The position numbers were made by a program, and so were the translations under genes. The notes beneath the pieces were generated by a model that made no database searches, was not told the origin of the DNA, and was given only the letters and a program-made list of their open reading frames with translations. 64,000 nt of DNA, taken from Calliopum simillimum. Lineage: Eukaryota; Arthropoda; Insecta; Diptera; Lauxaniidae. Positions 11,472 to 24,091 of the stretch are shown piece after piece (within the stretch, counting starts at the first letter, position 1; the number at the start of each line of letters is the position of its first letter). Location: NCBI GenBank assembly GCA_951812925.1, contig OX638370.1, positions 30,371,964 to 30,435,963 of the forward strand, read 5' to 3'.

Positions 11472-12672
11472 TTTATTTTAACTTTGGTTTATTGGTCACA
11501 TTTCCGAAAGTAGCAAACATATCGATTTTTTTGTAATTTATAAAAGAAGCACACATATTCATGCATAGTCCATGTGTATTCAAAATAACATGCACAATTG
11601 CATTTGGAAGATATAAGGACTTTTTTGTTTGGGTGTCGAGACCACCCCCTTCTCCCATACTTTTAGTTACATTTAGTTTAAATTACAATAACATTTTTTT
11701 TAATGCTATTTCAAATAACCAATTTCCAATAATCTTTATTTCGAAAGCGTATGTTGTACATAAGCGTTAGGTAGCATACAAATTTTTGTAATTGTTTTCA
11801 GGATTACGTGTTTGTATATTTAGTTGAAATTTGTTAAATTAACAATTTATGTTGATTTAAAAATTGTTTTCTAATAGTTTTAAAGCAAAATATACTATTT
11901 TTATAAACAAAACTATGATTTTATTTCTGCCGTAATTGGGTGTATAATTTTGTACGAATGAACCGGAATAACCGTGGCTATCACGCAATTTGGAAAATAA
12001 AGGAGTTTTGATTTTCGAAAATAAACTACTGATATTGTAAAATATACTAAAAATTTCTTTGTCACGTAGTAAGTAAACTTTTTTGAATGTAGTGATGTAA
12101 TTACGGCATAAAACAGCTAATTTTGTTTTGTCACTTTCTACATTTTACCTGAAAAAATTCTTCGAGTAAAAACTTGCAATTTAATACAAAGAGAGAGCCC
12201 AATTACTCTCTCATTTTTGCTCTCATTTCCAAGTTTTTTGCGTAAACGAACGCTTTTTGGGTAAAAACCTGCTATTTGGGTAAGAACTTGCTATTTGGGT
12301 TAAAGCTTTTTTTGTAAACGAACACTCTTATTGTAAACAATAGTTGACAATTTTTTCAACGCGAACAAAGCTATTTTCTTTATAGCATTTAAATTTTCTA
12401 ATAACATAGCTAGGGCTCTCAAAAATAAGCACGAAAAAATGTATCTTAAACGCCGAAATAAGCTCTGAAAATACAAAACAACATTTATTTCGCTTGTCGG
12501 CCTCCAGTCTAAATCCTGTATCAAGCTCGACAGACAGACAGACGGGCATGGCTGTATTGACTCTGAAGGTGATGCTTATCAAGAATATGTATACTTTTCC
12601 ACACCTGCCACAGGGAGGTACTGTACTTTCAACTCACACAATTATAGTTATCAAGGATTTAGACCGAAAGTA
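11472..12672. other. AT-rich intergenic DNA with a short tandem repeat
   Basis: Two and a half copies of a 19-bp unit (TTGGGTAAAAACCTGCTAT) lie at about 12257-12306. Otherwise nothing is recognised. Confidence 0.5.
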
Positions 12673-14117
12673 GCACTATAGGTCAAAAAGGAAATTTTTT
12701 TGGCCAAAATTCATAACATCTATATTATCATGGTGACCTACATCAAATGAAGTTTTTATGTTGACTTTAGACTAAAAGAACGATTCTGAAAAAAATCTTA
12801 ACCCTTGTACTGTCGGGTCAAAAATGGTACGTAATAAATTTTCTAAATTAATAACACATGCCAACAAGGTTTTGTTGCCAAGCATTTCCGAATTAACTTC
12901 ATGCGTAGAATCCGAATCCGTGGTCAGAATTGACCCACGAAATCAGGATTTGGAGATATTTGAAGTCAAACTCATGAAAAATGGCCATTTTGGCTATATT
13001 TGAGGTTAGATGCGAACTGGAAAAAATTTTTATTACTCTTTTTTTCCAAATGTATCTCGTAGTTCTATTCTGTTTCTTCAAAATGAGCTCTTAAAAGATG
13101 CCATACAATAATTTTTTTTTTTTTTAAGTTATGGCTGATTTAAGATGTCATCTTGAAATCCCATAAAATGGGTAAAACGACACGACTTTTGATTGTATGA
13201 TATCAGCTTGAATCTTTAATAACTTTTGAAGAAAGTATTGTATGAAACATTTTAAAAGCTTGTTTTGAAGGTAAATAGTGATACTCAGTAATGAATTATG
13301 CAAAAAAAAAAATAAAAAAAAAATTTTGAGCAGTGTACAACTAACCTCAAGAGTAAAAAAAAGTACTTATTTTTCGTATATTAACCACAAATATCTCTAT
13401 CTCTCGAAAAACCTAATGCAAAAATTATGCGCACTTTTAACCAAATTACTTGGATTAGTAGTATCTTCAGTATTTTCTAATAAGAAATTGAAAAACAGCT
13501 TCTTCGTTTTCTTTTTTGGTTGTCTTTTACAACCAGATTTCGAAAAAATCGGAATTACGGAAAAAAGTTACTTGACAAAAAAATTAATTTCAAAAAAAAC
13601 GGGCAAAATCGGGCGTCTATATTTCTAAATAACATTAACAATACCAACGTCTTACTGGTTTCGGGTTTCTTAGGACTAACAAATTCCAACAAAACTTTTA
13701 AAGCTTACACGAAGTTCAAAATTTAAAAAAAAAAAAAATTAAAGGTCAGGGGTCTAATTTGAATATTAGATTTTTCCACAGAAAACCAAAATATATTTTG
13801 ATATTTTGACCTAAATTGCGTTTTACAGAACATCATCAATTTTGTTTATTTTTATTTTAGAAAAACAACAAATTATTTTAATTACTTTTTATTAATTGAA
13901 AAAAAAGAGTCACTACTTTTTTCATTATCGCATTAAAATGCAAATGCATCAACTTTGACACATTGCTGAGGAACGGAAAATTACTGTTTCCCAAAACAAA
14001 AAACACTTTTGTTTGTATTGAAGTATTGTCCGTTACACTGCATCCACAAAAACTCAAGAGCAATACTTGTAAAAATTGAATTTTGGCCAAAAAAGTGTGC
14101 CTTTTGACCTATAGTGC
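12673..14117. mobile_element. degenerate inverted-repeat element
   Basis: The terminal ~40 bp are inverted: GCACTATAGGTCAAAAAGG then TTTTTTGGCCAAAATTCA at the left, with the counterpart at 14066-14117. Inner arms match poorly. TTAA plus CCCTTGTACTGTCGGGTC at 12798-12819 looks like a piggyBac-type end. About 100 bp further in lies GAATCCGAATCC, spaced as the related word is from the end at 284. Several old elements may be superimposed. Confidence 0.45.
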
Positions 14118-15627
14118 AAAGTCTGGATCCAGAAAGATTGATATACGGCGTTTATTTGAAACCATTGCAATCTTTCGTAACAATCTATATTCCCGGATTT
14201 AAATGGATTGATCCGATTTTTAATCCAAATCTATCCAAGAATTCTGGTACACAGTTTTGGATCAGAATGGATTGTTAAAATTTAATCCATTTCAATCCAA
14301 ACGCGGCACAAGGGCAGCCACCAAAGTACGATGTTTAATTAATACATTTTCCAAACAAATCTGTAGAATTTACGCATATGCATATCAAAATCTAGAGCAG
14401 CGTAGCAAAATAGCTATATTTGATGAGAGTCGGTATCAAAGTAGCAAATTTGCTACGATAATAGCAAAGTGGCAGCACTTATCAGAATTTCGCTAAAGAG
14501 TGTTCTTTTCCATATAATTCTTTGATTTCGCAGAATAATGTTCCATACCATTTAGTTCTTTGCTAAATTTTTGCAGCGCAGCAATTTGACTTGCGGTACG
14601 CCATGAAAATGTGAAACAATCGCTCTTACACAAGCTGTGTTCAGCTGGCAGACATTTGTAAGCTGTGTTTCATAGACAAATGTAAGCGTTGCCATAAACA
14701 GTTTTTCTTGCTGTGTGCGTTGCCATTTACTTGCGTTTAAATTTAAATTTTATTTGTTTTCAATCCTTGCTGTTGCTCGTATCCTTCTATCTGTTTTGTC
14801 TTTTCATTTGGCCCATAACAATTTTCTGGTGGTTGATTTTAATTTTCATCACTTTCACCAGTTTAATTGTTTATCGCTTGTTTTCTCTAATTTTGTGGTG
14901 GATTTTATTGACTGTTCGTTTGGTTTCGTTTCGTCAGTAACAGATGGCACATACAATCGTTTTTTCGGTAGTTGTGTCCCATTTGTTTTAGATAGGTATG
15001 TTGATATTAAGCCGATTAGTTGTTTTTGTTGCTGTCACATTTTTGTGTACTTTCCCCTTTTATTTTCAGTTGTTTGTTCCTATACCTATTATTTCTTAAT
15101 TTTCCTACTTTAAGCTATTAAAATTATTGAAAAAAAAAAAATTTTTCTTTGGCGCGTGTCGTGGAATTAATTTTTCTCAATATTCTCGCATTCACACGAA
15201 AAACGCAATAAATTATATCATAATTATGATATTAAGTTGTCATTTTGAGACAACAAATATTTAAGAGTTATACTAGCTAAAATTGCTTGTTAGGGTAATT
15301 GAGATCTAGAGTTGTGCAATTGTTGTGAAAACTGTTTCTTTTTTCATATCGCAACGGGAAACGGAAATGCCTTGAAAATATGTACCTACTTCTGATGCGC
15401 TTTCAGGAAGCAAGAAGCAGCACTCAACGCCATTCTCATGGCATTTTCATTTTTTTTTCACCACAGAATGTAATTGCGGGGAAGCACATGCAACGAGTCT
15501 AAGATTCAAAGCCGTCTTTAGAGACCCTATTTTGGAGTTAGATTTTTCGAAATTTATCAGTAGGGTAAACTGTGGTAAATTTGACAATTTGCAAAGACCT
15601 GCATTTTCGATCAATTATTGCATGGTC
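14118..15627. other. intergenic DNA, no supported gene
   Basis: The part from 14160 to 14300 has repeated GGATTGATCCGA/AATCCAAT-type words. A 132-codon T-rich frame at 14715-15113 codes mostly F, L, V and C with no domain, and I do not accept it as a gene. Confidence 0.5.
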
Positions 15628-15692
15628 TTAACCCTCATGTTGTCACCACTTCAATTTGTCACATTAGGTACTCAAGGGTCTGGCCAGACCCC
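15628..15692. repeat. second piggyBac-like terminus
   Basis: TTAA (15628-15631) is followed by CCCTCATGTTGTCACC. About 35 bp further in is a perfect palindrome, GGGTCTGGCCAGACCC, at 15677-15692. The arrangement of TTAA, CCC start and subterminal hairpin parallels 280-318. No transposase lies inside, and the Tc1/mariner-like element begins 70 bp further on. Confidence 0.4.
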
Positions 15693-15760
15693 ATACACAT
15701 TCATATGGGTTTCAATCGAAAACTGTGGTGTATTATTTTTATTTTTAAAAAAGAAAAAAC

Positions 15761-17028
15761 GGGTAGTCCAATAAGAGCTTCTGACTTTGTTTTCTAAATA
15801 AGATACATAAAAATCAATGTATTGATGTAAATCTTTATTTGGAGTGATAGTTCGGTTTCTACAACTCAATGTTTTAAAATTATTTTGTTCTTATATTGCC
15901 CACGACTATATATTAAATGGTTCATTCTGTGGGCCCAATTTTTGACAACTCTTTCGAGCATATCGACCGGTGCTCTTTGAATATCACGAGTTATGTTGGT
16001 TTCCAAGGCGTCAATAGTTTTGGGCTTGTCGACATAAACAAGTGATATAGCATATCCTCAAAGAAAATAATCCAATGGCGTCAAATGACATGATCTTGGT
16101 GGCCAATTAACAGAAGCATTTCTTGAGATGTTATTTTCATCGTTTCCTTCAATAAAGCGATTGTTTCTCCAGCTGAATGGCAATTTGCGCCATCCTGTCG
16201 GCTACACTAATATCCTGAATTTTTCGCAACAAAAATTCATTGATCATTGCTCTGTAGCGAGCACCATTGACCGTAACACGGGCTCCATACGCATTTTTGA
16301 AGAAATACGGTGCGATGATGCCTCCTTTCCACAAAACTTACCAAACAGTACATTTTTCGGGATACAGTGGAAGCTCTTGGATTGCTTCTGGTTGTTCATC
16401 GGCCCAAATACGGCAATTTTGCTTGTTAACGTAGCCGTTCAACCTGAAATGAGTTTCATCGCTAAACACAATTTCTCGATAAAATAATGGATCAATTTAA
16501 AGTTGTTGTAAACCGAAATTAAAACGTACACCAAGATCAGCCGGCTTCAATTCTTGCACGAGCTGTATTCCATAGTCCTTCAGACCCAGATGACGCCTCA
16601 AGATACGCCATAATGATCCATAAGAGATGCCCAGAGCCCGTGATCGGCGACGAATGGATTGTTCACAGTTTTCATGAACACTCTCTGCTACTGCAGCAAT
16701 ATTCTCTGAATTACGGGCTCTATGCACTCTGGTTGAATGATGAATGTCCAATAGTTGCTTCGAAATCTGACGATGGTGTTACGAATAGAGCGCTCAGTTG
16801 GACGCTCATAACGGCCAAAATGATGTTGAAGAACTCTATAACATTCTCAAACTGATGACTGATTTTGGTAGTTAGTTTCCACAATTAATAAAAGTTGTTC
16901 AGAAGTAAGTCTATTCATGATTGAGTCGTTTTGAATACTGAACACAAACGTCATATGGACAAGCCATTTGACACAAAACAGCTGTCAAAACAACCCAGTT
17001 GGAAAAGAGACCTCGTATTGGATCACCC
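15761..17028 (-). mobile_element. Tc1/mariner-like element, inactive
   Basis: The short inverted ends are GGGTAGTCCAATAAGAG (15761-15777) and CTCGTATTGGATCACCC (17012-17028). They enclose a single full-length but broken transposase frame on the minus strand. The length of 1.27 kb is normal for the superfamily. I could not see a clear TA target duplication, so the exact ends are uncertain. Confidence 0.7.
15866..16918 (-). pseudogene. Tc1/mariner-like transposase pseudogene
   Basis: Read on the minus strand from an ATG at 16918, the frame spans about 350 codons, the usual length. It keeps the N-terminal helix-turn-helix part (ALGISYGSLWRILR, then LVQELKPAD), a middle part (WKGGIIAPYFFKN then TVNGARYRAM) and a C-terminal part around the third catalytic aspartate (CHLTPLDYF). 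Damage includes an in-frame stop early on, a frameshift just before the HHSTRVHRA segment, frame changes in the middle, and a TGA straight after the LDYFL motif. The product would be a nuclear DNA transposase; this copy is dead. The family is recognised from these motifs, but I do not assign a named subgroup. Confidence 0.8.
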
Positions 17029-19215
17029 TTCATAATTTATGTTTTTTAATTTATAGATTCATACATAAAAATGTATATCAGACTAAGAAAAAAAAACATT
17101 TGCATTTATTATTTTTAGTCTTATGATCAAGTGCATTTGAAACTTCTGACAGAGTAATTGCAGTGTTGTTAGCGAATATATTTCTCAGAAGAAAAGAGTT
17201 TATCTCAGCAATTAGTCTTTTGTGTGGCATATGGCAATCACGCTTTTTTCGAAAACATTGGACCCAATAGCTTATTTTGAGCGTGACTGTCACATTATAC
17301 AGTGTGTGTTACACGTTTTGTATTCAAATGGCTTTCCATTTGGTCCATTATGTCAACCCCTGTATACCCTTCGTAGTAATATGATGAGAGGACAGGACGA
17401 GAATCATATTTTTTTTTTTTTTCATTTCAGATGGAACACATCATTTATTAGTTGCAGTGTGCAAACAAAAGCCAACCCTATATTGATAAACAACTGACAT
17501 CCTTCTGAGGATGTAAGAAATTCGTGTATGGCCCGAAGTTGAATACATAGAATCAATACGCATCATTTCATTGGCTTGTAGCTCGTTCTCCTTCCCGGTT
17601 TTTACCAGCATTTATAAATATAAATGGCACTATTACCTGTTTCTAGCAGACCTTGAAACTCTTATACTTTTATTCAAAAATTATACGAATGAAAGTTTTT
17701 GAAAACTTTTTTTGCATTAAAGCTTTTAAAAATTTCAATGACAAAAAAGTTTTTAAAATCTTAAAAAAAAAATTTTTTTTCTTTTTTAACTTTACCCTTT
17801 TGAATTTTTTTTATCCTTTTTACATTTTTTTCAAAAGCTGCTATAAGTGCAGTGTATAAGTCCTTCAAGTTTCGGCTTGGAATAGCCTGTGGTTCTCCAG
17901 AAAGAAAATATAACTAGTATTCCATAAACTTAACAAAATATCTTAAAACTGATATATATAGTTTTGCCAAGGACATCTTCAAGTATTTTTACTATCCCTG
18001 GGAGGTATTGTATTAACAACCCATAACCTTACGAATGTCCTTTGGGTGCCATATTTGTCACATTTATTGAAAAGTAAGTGTACATAATCTGGAATTGAAT
18101 TTAATAGACTGCTCTTTTAACCGCAAAACCTATTAAGGACAAGCAAATAAATACTCGTGAATCCTACCGCCACAAGTTTGCGGTGAATGTTGTAAATGCA
18201 AATTTGCGATTATCATCTAACAAAACTGTTGTACAGCAACAACCCACCCAAACCAAAAACACAAAGCGTCTAACGTTAAAAACATAAAAGCAAAAAGCTA
18301 TCCTTCATTGTCACGCCATCTTTTTATTATCATACTTCTTCATAACACTGTAAGTTTAATTCCATAACACAGCGGCGGCAGAAGGAGCTTTAACTTCCTG
18401 CTTAGCGCTGTCACAATGTGCTATGGTTTGTTGCACCGACCGACCTCGACATTGCCAACAAAATGTTTATGCCTTCAATATCAAAATCAAGAACTTCCGC
18501 TACCGAATGGCAAATTTCCAATGCAACAAAAAGGAAAGCGAACAAAAAAAACAAAAAATTAAACCAACATTGAATTACTGGCAAAATACTCGTGCAATTA
18601 TGCAATGTGGGATTTACAAAAAAAAAAAAAAAGAATCCTTGCACTAGTTTTATATATGCATTCAATATCCTTGTAATAACTTTGTCTTGTTTCAAAATCA
18701 GCGAATCATTTACACTTAATTTAATGACACTGTGCAACATAAAATCTATTTCGATTGTTGGATCTTAACAACCAGCGTTGGGCGCAAAGCAGCAAACAAA
18801 GCCAAGCTGGGCTCCAAAACAACAAGTACGACTTTCGCATTGAAAGCGAACCAAATTGTGTACTCATTTGTAACTTTGATAAAATTGAAAATTACGAAGT
18901 AATTTCCATATTTTATTTGCCTAATGAGTGCCTAAGAAGCCTAGATCATGAAGGAAAATAGACATATGAACCCCTTCATGTCATTATACGAAATAAATTT
19001 CGAATATTTGAAAAAATCATCATAAAAATTAGCGAAAAAAGACGTAATGGTATCGAAAAATATTGAATAACATCGAAAAGTTGTAAATTTTTTGGCAGTA
19101 TCACAAATATCGGAAGTAACGGAAATGTCGAAAATAATCGTGCAGAATCCGGAAATTACAAAAAAAATAAATAAGAAACTTGCCAAAGTAAAACTTTTAG
19201 TACGGACCAAATCAT
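17029..19215. other. intergenic DNA, no supported gene
   Basis: AT-rich with long A and T tracts (17410-17425, 17765-17785, 18618-18632). Short frames on both strands have no domains. Confidence 0.5.
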
Positions 19216-19490
19216 TTCATCATTTCTCCCTGCGGGTAAGTGGTCAGAATATGCCCGAGGTAAGCATGCTTATCGTAAGAGGCGACTAAAAGCGAGTGAC
19301 CAGCCAAGGTGTGGAAAGGCGTAGCGTTGGACAGCGTTGCGCCTTGAAAGAAAACCCACAATGCCCGTAACTGGCACTGACAAGGCGAGTCGATGCCGCC
19401 TTAAAATAAGCATCTTGTCGAAATTCTGAATCGTCTGGCCCAGAGTGGGCGGCTCCCAGGTCAGCGTCTGTTCCAGACTGAGCGGCTGTA
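19216..19490 (+). other. GC-richer repeat, possible non-LTR retrotransposon 5' fragment
   Basis: Base composition changes abruptly here. The word ATCGTAAGAGGCGACTAAA at 19271-19289 resembles a sequence I associate with 5' regions of insect non-LTR retrotransposons. No reverse transcriptase is present nearby. The assignment is from memory of one motif and is weak. Confidence 0.25.
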
Positions 19491-20499
19491 TGTGAAATTT
19501 ATTTGGCCACTACATTTGCATCGCTTACCGGATCCAGCCTTAAGCTTATAACTTACTGGGTAGGGCGTTGCCGAGAAGATTATACTAATGAAGCATGGAT
19601 AGAAAAACGATGGAAAATATCTCTCCAAGTGGTACCCACAAGAATGTGGTTAAACCACATGCCTCGGCAGCATGCACATCGGATTTGGAGGTGCAAGAAA
19701 CATGCATAATTAGGAATGATTCTCCTATAATCGGAACCAACACGGTTCGACAAAATTTTATTGGCCCTATGCTCGTCCTAGGACTTAAAGAGAATACATA
19801 CATACAAATCATTTCATGTCTATTGTTTTTGCCCCTCTCTACTTATCTTGTAACGAACCATTTCTTCTCGGGCCTGGGTAAAGCTGTCGGTGTCCAAGGT
19901 TCGATACAAAATTTCCACTGATTTTAACATAGACAAAGAAAACGCTCAAATTTTTCAAACCATTTGAACCATTTCACTTTTACTTATTCCTATACGACGG
20001 CCAAACAGAAAGAGAATCATATAAAATATATATATAAAATATAATTTAAAATGTTAACATTTTATATATGGTTCCTAAATCCGTCCGGGTGGGATAAGCC
20101 TGTAACCATTACTTTTCCTACCAGTCCATTATGTCCATCCATCTGTCCGTTGGGGTCTGCCTCGTGTCTAAGGCCCATCCGTCCGTAAGGAAGCCGCTTG
20201 GTTCCAATACTTCTTCCCTGGTCTTAGTCATAGTCCTGTTCGTTCAATAAATACTGCATAATTTTAATGCAGTCCCTGTGGCTGATCTCTGTCGTTCACA
20301 ATGTTAAATAACCCAAGGATTGCGGAACTACTTATTTCCAGAATGCGTCTTACCTATTCGATGGCCAAAACAGAATGAACGATTTGATGCCGGGACCACC
20401 ACTATTACGGCCATTCGTCAGTAACTCAACTCCATCTGGGGGTAAGTAGGCGCGAGTGCATTCGCTAGTGTAGCAGTACTATTTGCTTATGCCGTGTTT
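19491..20499. other. mixed-composition DNA, no supported gene
   Basis: GC-richer patches (19500-19800, 20080-20460) suggest old inserted sequence. No reading frame of convincing length or domain was found. Confidence 0.4.
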
Positions 20500-20812
20500 C
20501 TAGTTCCAGAGATATAAGGGTGTCCCATAGTTCACGCAAGATTTGAGCTTAGCGCAATTCGCGCAGTGATGTGTTGCTAACCAAAAAAAGAAAATAATTT
20601 GACAGCTGTCAGTTGGATATTAGTAAAAATATATTGAAAGAGGAGATTCAACGCTGGAGTGACGAAATTGAGCCACAATATTTAAAAGCAGTGAAACAGT
20701 AATTTGGCTCTGCTAAAAAGTTGCCAATTGCGACTTAGGATGTTTTGTCAAAATGCCACAGAAATCCATCGTGCTTAACTTAAATAATTTAATTTACTTA
20801 AAACAACAATAG
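20500..20812 (+). mobile_element. remnant related to the 38.2-kb MITE
   Basis: The sequence AGGGTGTCCCATAGTTC (20517-20533) followed by CAAGATTT matches the end of the element at 38211-38562. The preceding flank (TTTCTAG) also resembles that element's other flank. Inside, a short frame (IQRWSDEIEPQYLKAV) looks like the last helix region of a Tc1-type transposase, followed by stops. The right end is not defined. Confidence 0.4.
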
Positions 20813-21813
20813 TTACGATTCTAATGGATATGAATAATAAATCAAAACTGCACCAGGAAATTCATGTTTCTTACGTGATGTGGACGTAAACAAGGGGCTA
20901 GCGACTTACGTCCTCATAATCTTATTTGTATAAAATATATCAAATCCTCTGAGAGAGATTCCTTTCTTAATTCTCTTTTTATAGCAAATTAAAGTTAGTG
21001 AACGCTACCACGCTCTTTTACGAGTTGGCTTAAGAGCAATTAAGCTTTAAAAAGCGCCCTAGTTCTGCGAAGGTTGACAGTAAATGGTGCCATATTAATA
21101 ACATACCCTCAAATCACCTCAAAATAATCTCCGAATGGAGTCTTGCTAATAGGGTCGATTGCAACTCAAGCAAGAACCAATGTTACCTGTCATCTCACAG
21201 ACGATTGAATTATACATTTCTTCTCACAAAATATAACTGGCGTAGAATTGATAGATCAATATCTCTTGACGTTCTAGGCATAGCGATTCAACCGGACCTA
21301 ATGTGGATGTGGTGGTTATCAAGGGGTCACGAAAACGATGATAAGTGTGTTTGTTTCGTTTTTCTAACCCTGCCATAAGCACTCCTGATCGATCCAATAT
21401 ATTTCCTGACTCAAAATTTAGCAACGGGACGACGCATCGCGACGATAAAAACTAAAACGCCTCAAAAACGAAATAGAAACGACAATAATTGAGAATAAGA
21501 GTGAATAAGATGTGCTCTAGAGAAATAAGTATGTGAACTGGTTCGATGAGCATGCATTTTCTCTCGAAGAACACATGCGTCCAATCTGGCTCATCCTTTA
21601 AGCGCCACACCGCACAGTGTGAGATTTTGCCAATCTAGGACGTCAAAATTCAATTTTAGCCGTAGTTTCAAAGATATCGAGTTGAAATTTTGTGTATAAA
21701 CTTTAATTCTTTATGCGGGGGTTCGGTTTAGAGATGAAAAAATCGGACAAAATCTACTTGCACCTCCCGTACAAATGTGCATTTTTTTTGTAAAAAAAAA
21801 ATTTAAAAAATTG
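20813..21813. other. intergenic DNA, no supported gene
   Basis: Nothing recognised. The last ~50 bp run up to the hAT target duplication GTTATAAT at 21814-21821. Confidence 0.5.
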
Positions 21814-21839
21814 GTTATAATCATAGATGGGCACACTGC

Positions 21840-22440
21840 AGTATTTATTGACTGCATTAACAATTTCAATTATCAATAAAATTTTATTGATTACTGATAT
21901 TTAGTTTGCATTACCAGTAAAATTTTAGTGAATACTGGAAAAATATCAGTAAAAATAAATATTTACTGTTTACTGAAAAACAAAAAATAGTAACCAGTAA
22001 GTTTTTATTGATAATGCAAATTAAATTTGCATTACCAGTAAATTTTACTGATTACTGAAAAGAATTGCATTAAAAATAATTTCTTACTGGTTACTGACAA
22101 AAAATTGCAGTAAAAATATATTTTTACTGATTACTGAAAAAAAAAAACAGTAACCAGTAAGTTTTTATTGATAATGCAAATGAAATTTGCATTACCAGTA
22201 AATTTTACTGATTACTGAAAAGAATTGCAGTAAAAATAATTTTTTACTGGTTACTGGAAAAAAATTGCAGTAAAAATAATTTTTACTGATAATGAAAAAA
22301 ATTGCAGTAAAAATAATTTTTTATTGATTACTGAAAAAAATTGCAGTAAAAATAATTTTTACTGATAGTGAAAAAATTGCAGTAAAAATTACTTTTTACT
22401 GATAATGAAAATAGTTACTGGTAGTTAAAAATCAATGCAC
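21840..22440. repeat. left CAGTAA/TTACTG array
   Basis: Dozens of copies of CAGTAAAAATAATTTTTACTG-like and TTACTGATTACTG-like words follow each other with variable spacing. Each word is itself nearly palindromic, so the array can fold on itself. It lies directly inside the left hAT terminus and ends before the transposase 3' end. Confidence 0.85.
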
Positions 22441-22585
22441 AATCCTAAAGTAAATATGAAGCAAAAACCATCCAAAGTAAATAAAACACAATATTTAAGT
22501 TGGAAAATTATACAAAAACCAACTTTTATTCTATTTCCCAGAATACTCAATTTCTACTGAACTTTGTATCAAGCGTAGAAGCTTT

Positions 22586-23571
22586 TTATACACCGTTAGC
22601 TTTCCTCAGAACAAGCAATTCGAAATTTTCATCGTTGAGGTTTTGCCTTCTGGAGCGATTCACAATCCCATGAAAACAACCGTTCTACAGGTGCAAATGA
22701 CGGTAATGGGGTATTGTATTTTAAAAACACGTTTTTAATTGCTGGATGGTTTTTCAGACAATTTGCAGTTGTGTCTTGATCGACTAGGTACAAAATGGTA
22801 TCCTGGAGATAATTTCCAGAGTCAGTGGAAACACACTGTTCGCTAACATCTGTTAAAGTAGATATACAAATAAATGTATAAGTACAAATATTTAACGGAA
22901 AATTAAGTGTAAAAATTACTTTCTTCCCCGAAATCGAGGAATGCGTTTTTCGGTATGTCCGGCAGAACCCGAGTTTTTACGGCTATTTTGCCATATTTCG
23001 CCACATAAGTGTTGAACATTCTCCTTACATCTTCTTCTGTTTGCGTTGTTGCTGTTTCTAACAGAGCCTTTACAAAGCGTAATTTTATATCCGGAATAGA
23101 TATAGCCGCAATAACAGCATCCCAAGCGTCAGGCTGCAGTTTGAAATATTTTTCAAATCTTTTAAGCAAAGCTTTAAGCATTTCTTCGCTTACTTTGGCT
23201 AAATACTTAAGGCTTGTGGGGTCTAAACGACGCATTTTTATCCTTAAGGATACTACTACTACAAAGTAACCAAAATACTACATAGTTTTTTCGCCCTGAA
23301 GAAAATCAATCGCCTCTGCTATAGGCCCCATAAGCTTTATGTATTCTTCCAAGTGCTCAAGCTCGTCATTGAGAATGGTATGAATTTTGAGCAGAAAACA
23401 CAATTCCGCTGATTTTTCTTTATGTTGCAGTAGCCTCTTTACGGAATCATAAAGTGAGTTCCACCTTGTTATGGTTGGAGGTAATAAACTGTCATTTATA
23501 ACCGACTTGACTACTTCTGCAGATTTTTTCAATAATCGTAAAATTTTACTGATAATGCAAATTAATATCAA
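22586..23571 (-). pseudogene. hAT transposase C-terminal half, spliced, broken
   Basis: On the minus strand the frame begins with the hAT hallmark PTITRWNSLYDSV (near 23490) and continues with LLQHKEKSAEL and an ISIPDIKLRFV segment. It ends with the C-terminal dimerisation motif FAPVERLFS. A candidate intron of about 70 nt (GTAATT at 22919 to AACAG at 22850) joins the two parts in frame. Damage: an in-frame TAG after GEKTM (23278-23280) and a frameshift just after RLFS; the original stop is at 22586-22588. The N-terminal BED-type finger and first catalytic residues are missing. The intact protein would excise and insert hAT DNA in the nucleus. Confidence 0.85.
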
Positions 23572-24065
23572 TAAAAGTTACTGATTACTTCTATTTTTCC
23601 AGTAAATAGTAAAATTTACTGATTACTGATATTTCTTACTGATTACTGATATTTTTTCCAGTAACCAGTAAAATTTTACTGGTAATTAAATGTGAAATTG
23701 CAGTATCAGTAAAATTTACTGCTTACTGATATTTTTTCCAGTAACCAGTAAAATTTTACTGGTAATTAAATGCTAAATTGCAATATCAGTAAAATTTACT
23801 GCTTACTGATATTTTTCCCAGTAACCAGTAAAATTTTACTAGTAATTAAATGTTAAATTGCAGTACCAGTAAAATTTACTGCTTACTGATATATTTTTCA
23901 GTAATCAGTAAAATTTACTGGTAATGGAAATTTGATTTGCATTATCAATAAAAATTTATTGGTTACTGCTTTTTTTTTTAAATTATCAATAATACTATAT
24001 TGGTAATTGCAAATTAAATTGCAATATCAGTAACAAATTTATTTTACTGGAATTGTACTGGTACT
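23540..24065. repeat. right CAGTAA/TTACTG array
   Basis: This has the same words as the left array, here more regular. A unit of about 100 bp (CAGTAAAATTTACTGCTTAC, TGATAT, then CCAGTAACCAGTAAAATT) repeats about four times between 23590 and 23910. It replaces the upstream part of the transposase gene. Confidence 0.85.
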
Positions 24066-24091
24066 GAAAAGTGCCCAACTATGGTTATAAT

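Larger units (their letters stand above)
21822..24083 (-). mobile_element. hAT element with expanded subterminal repeats
   Basis: The element starts CATAGATGGGCAC (21822-21834) and ends GTGCCCAACTATG (24071-24083), an inverted pair with one mismatch. It is flanked by a perfect 8-bp direct repeat GTTATAAT at 21814-21821 and 24084-24091. The 8-bp duplication and the transposase inside identify the hAT superfamily. Between the ends are two long arrays of CAGTAA/TTACTG words and, in the middle on the minus strand, the C-terminal part of a transposase. The transposase N-terminus, including its zinc-finger domain, is missing; an array occupies that position. Confidence 0.9.

Noticed and set aside
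13278..13628. 116-codon plus-strand frame
   Set aside because: A lysine- and phenylalanine-rich translation of A/T tracts inside a degenerate repeat.
14715..15113. 132-codon plus-strand frame
   Set aside because: A T-rich sequence gives a run of F, L, V and C that only imitates a membrane protein.
21840..24065. CRISPR-like array
   Set aside because: Short repeats are irregularly spaced, near-palindromic and inside a hAT element of a eukaryote.
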